Source: G963669175 sp964648415 (lineage in GTDB: Bacteria > Electryoneota > Electryoneia > Electryoneales > Electryoneaceae). From it: a stretch of 15,537 nt of DNA. The stretch covers positions 1 to 15,537 of the forward strand of contig CAZYOC010000094.1 of NCBI GenBank assembly GCA_964648415.1, given 5' to 3'. The first letter of the stretch is position 1, and every line of letters starts with the position of its first letter. The translations under genes were made by a program, and so were the position numbers. Below, piece after piece: positions 15,436 through 15,537 of this stretch. A model generated the notes under the pieces. It ran no database searches. It saw nothing but the letters and a program-made list of their open reading frames with translations, and had not been told where the DNA came from.

Positions 15436-15537
15436 AGACAAGGTGCAAGAATACAAGATGTTAGCAATTCTGAACCGAAATGGTGTTTAACAGGGTGTTT
15501 TCATAGTTAACATATTGTAGTATATAAACATGACTGG
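15436..15537. other. AT-rich tail with no gene recognised
   Basis: The last 102 bases are AT-rich and hold no supportable ORF. TATATAA near 15521-15527 could be promoter-like for a gene beyond the window, but no -35 element or ribosome site supports this. Confidence 0.3.

Overview
The window looks like a chromosomal stretch of an uncultivated Gram-negative bacterium, probably an FCB-type candidate phylum or a relative. The main reason is the last gene: a secreted LVIVD-type beta-propeller ending in a PNPFNPS...GRLV...GxYF...LLK domain, the C-terminal sorting (FlgD-Ig-like) module typical of FCB-group genomes. Coding GC is high (about 60-65% in sampled lines), while the spacers are AT-rich and full of short repeats, as often seen in environmental genomes. 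No rRNA, tRNA, CRISPR array or integrase was seen.

Layout. (1) 1-290: repeat-rich leader with a 108-bp MITE/REP-like element, a 7-bp tandem repeat and the first copy of a duplicated leader. (2) 291-6529, plus strand: a partial type VI secretion locus, tssE (baseplate gp25), tssF and tssG (baseplate wedge) and tssH/clpV (sheath-recycling AAA+ unfoldase). Sheath, Hcp, TssK, membrane-complex and VgrG/PAAR genes are not in the window. tssE and tssF are split by a 168-nt spacer; tssF and tssG overlap; tssH has its own 186-nt spacer with a pair of inverted 16-nt sites. (3) 6588-7618, minus strand: a lower-GC cassette with a 42-codon ORF, an 82-aa small protein and a retropepsin-like aspartic protease carrying a C-terminal SEC-C zinc motif. 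(4) 7626-12928: two different MscS-family channels around a 1047-aa STAND-like ATPase with winged-helix-like C-terminus. One mscS is divergent; the other begins 2 nt after the ATPase stop. (5) 13051-15300: the secreted beta-propeller, followed by a terminator-like hairpin and an inverted copy of the first 55 bp of the window.

How the genes may work together. TssE, F and G build the baseplate of the contractile injector and TssH disassembles the contracted sheath. The ATPase-MscS pair is the least explained part: the P-loop has Arg where Lys is canonical and the Walker B acidic pair reads Glu-Asn, suggesting a switch or sensor rather than a strong motor, translationally coupled to a membrane channel. 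Whether this module serves osmotic stress, T6SS-related envelope stress or defence cannot be decided from the sequence.
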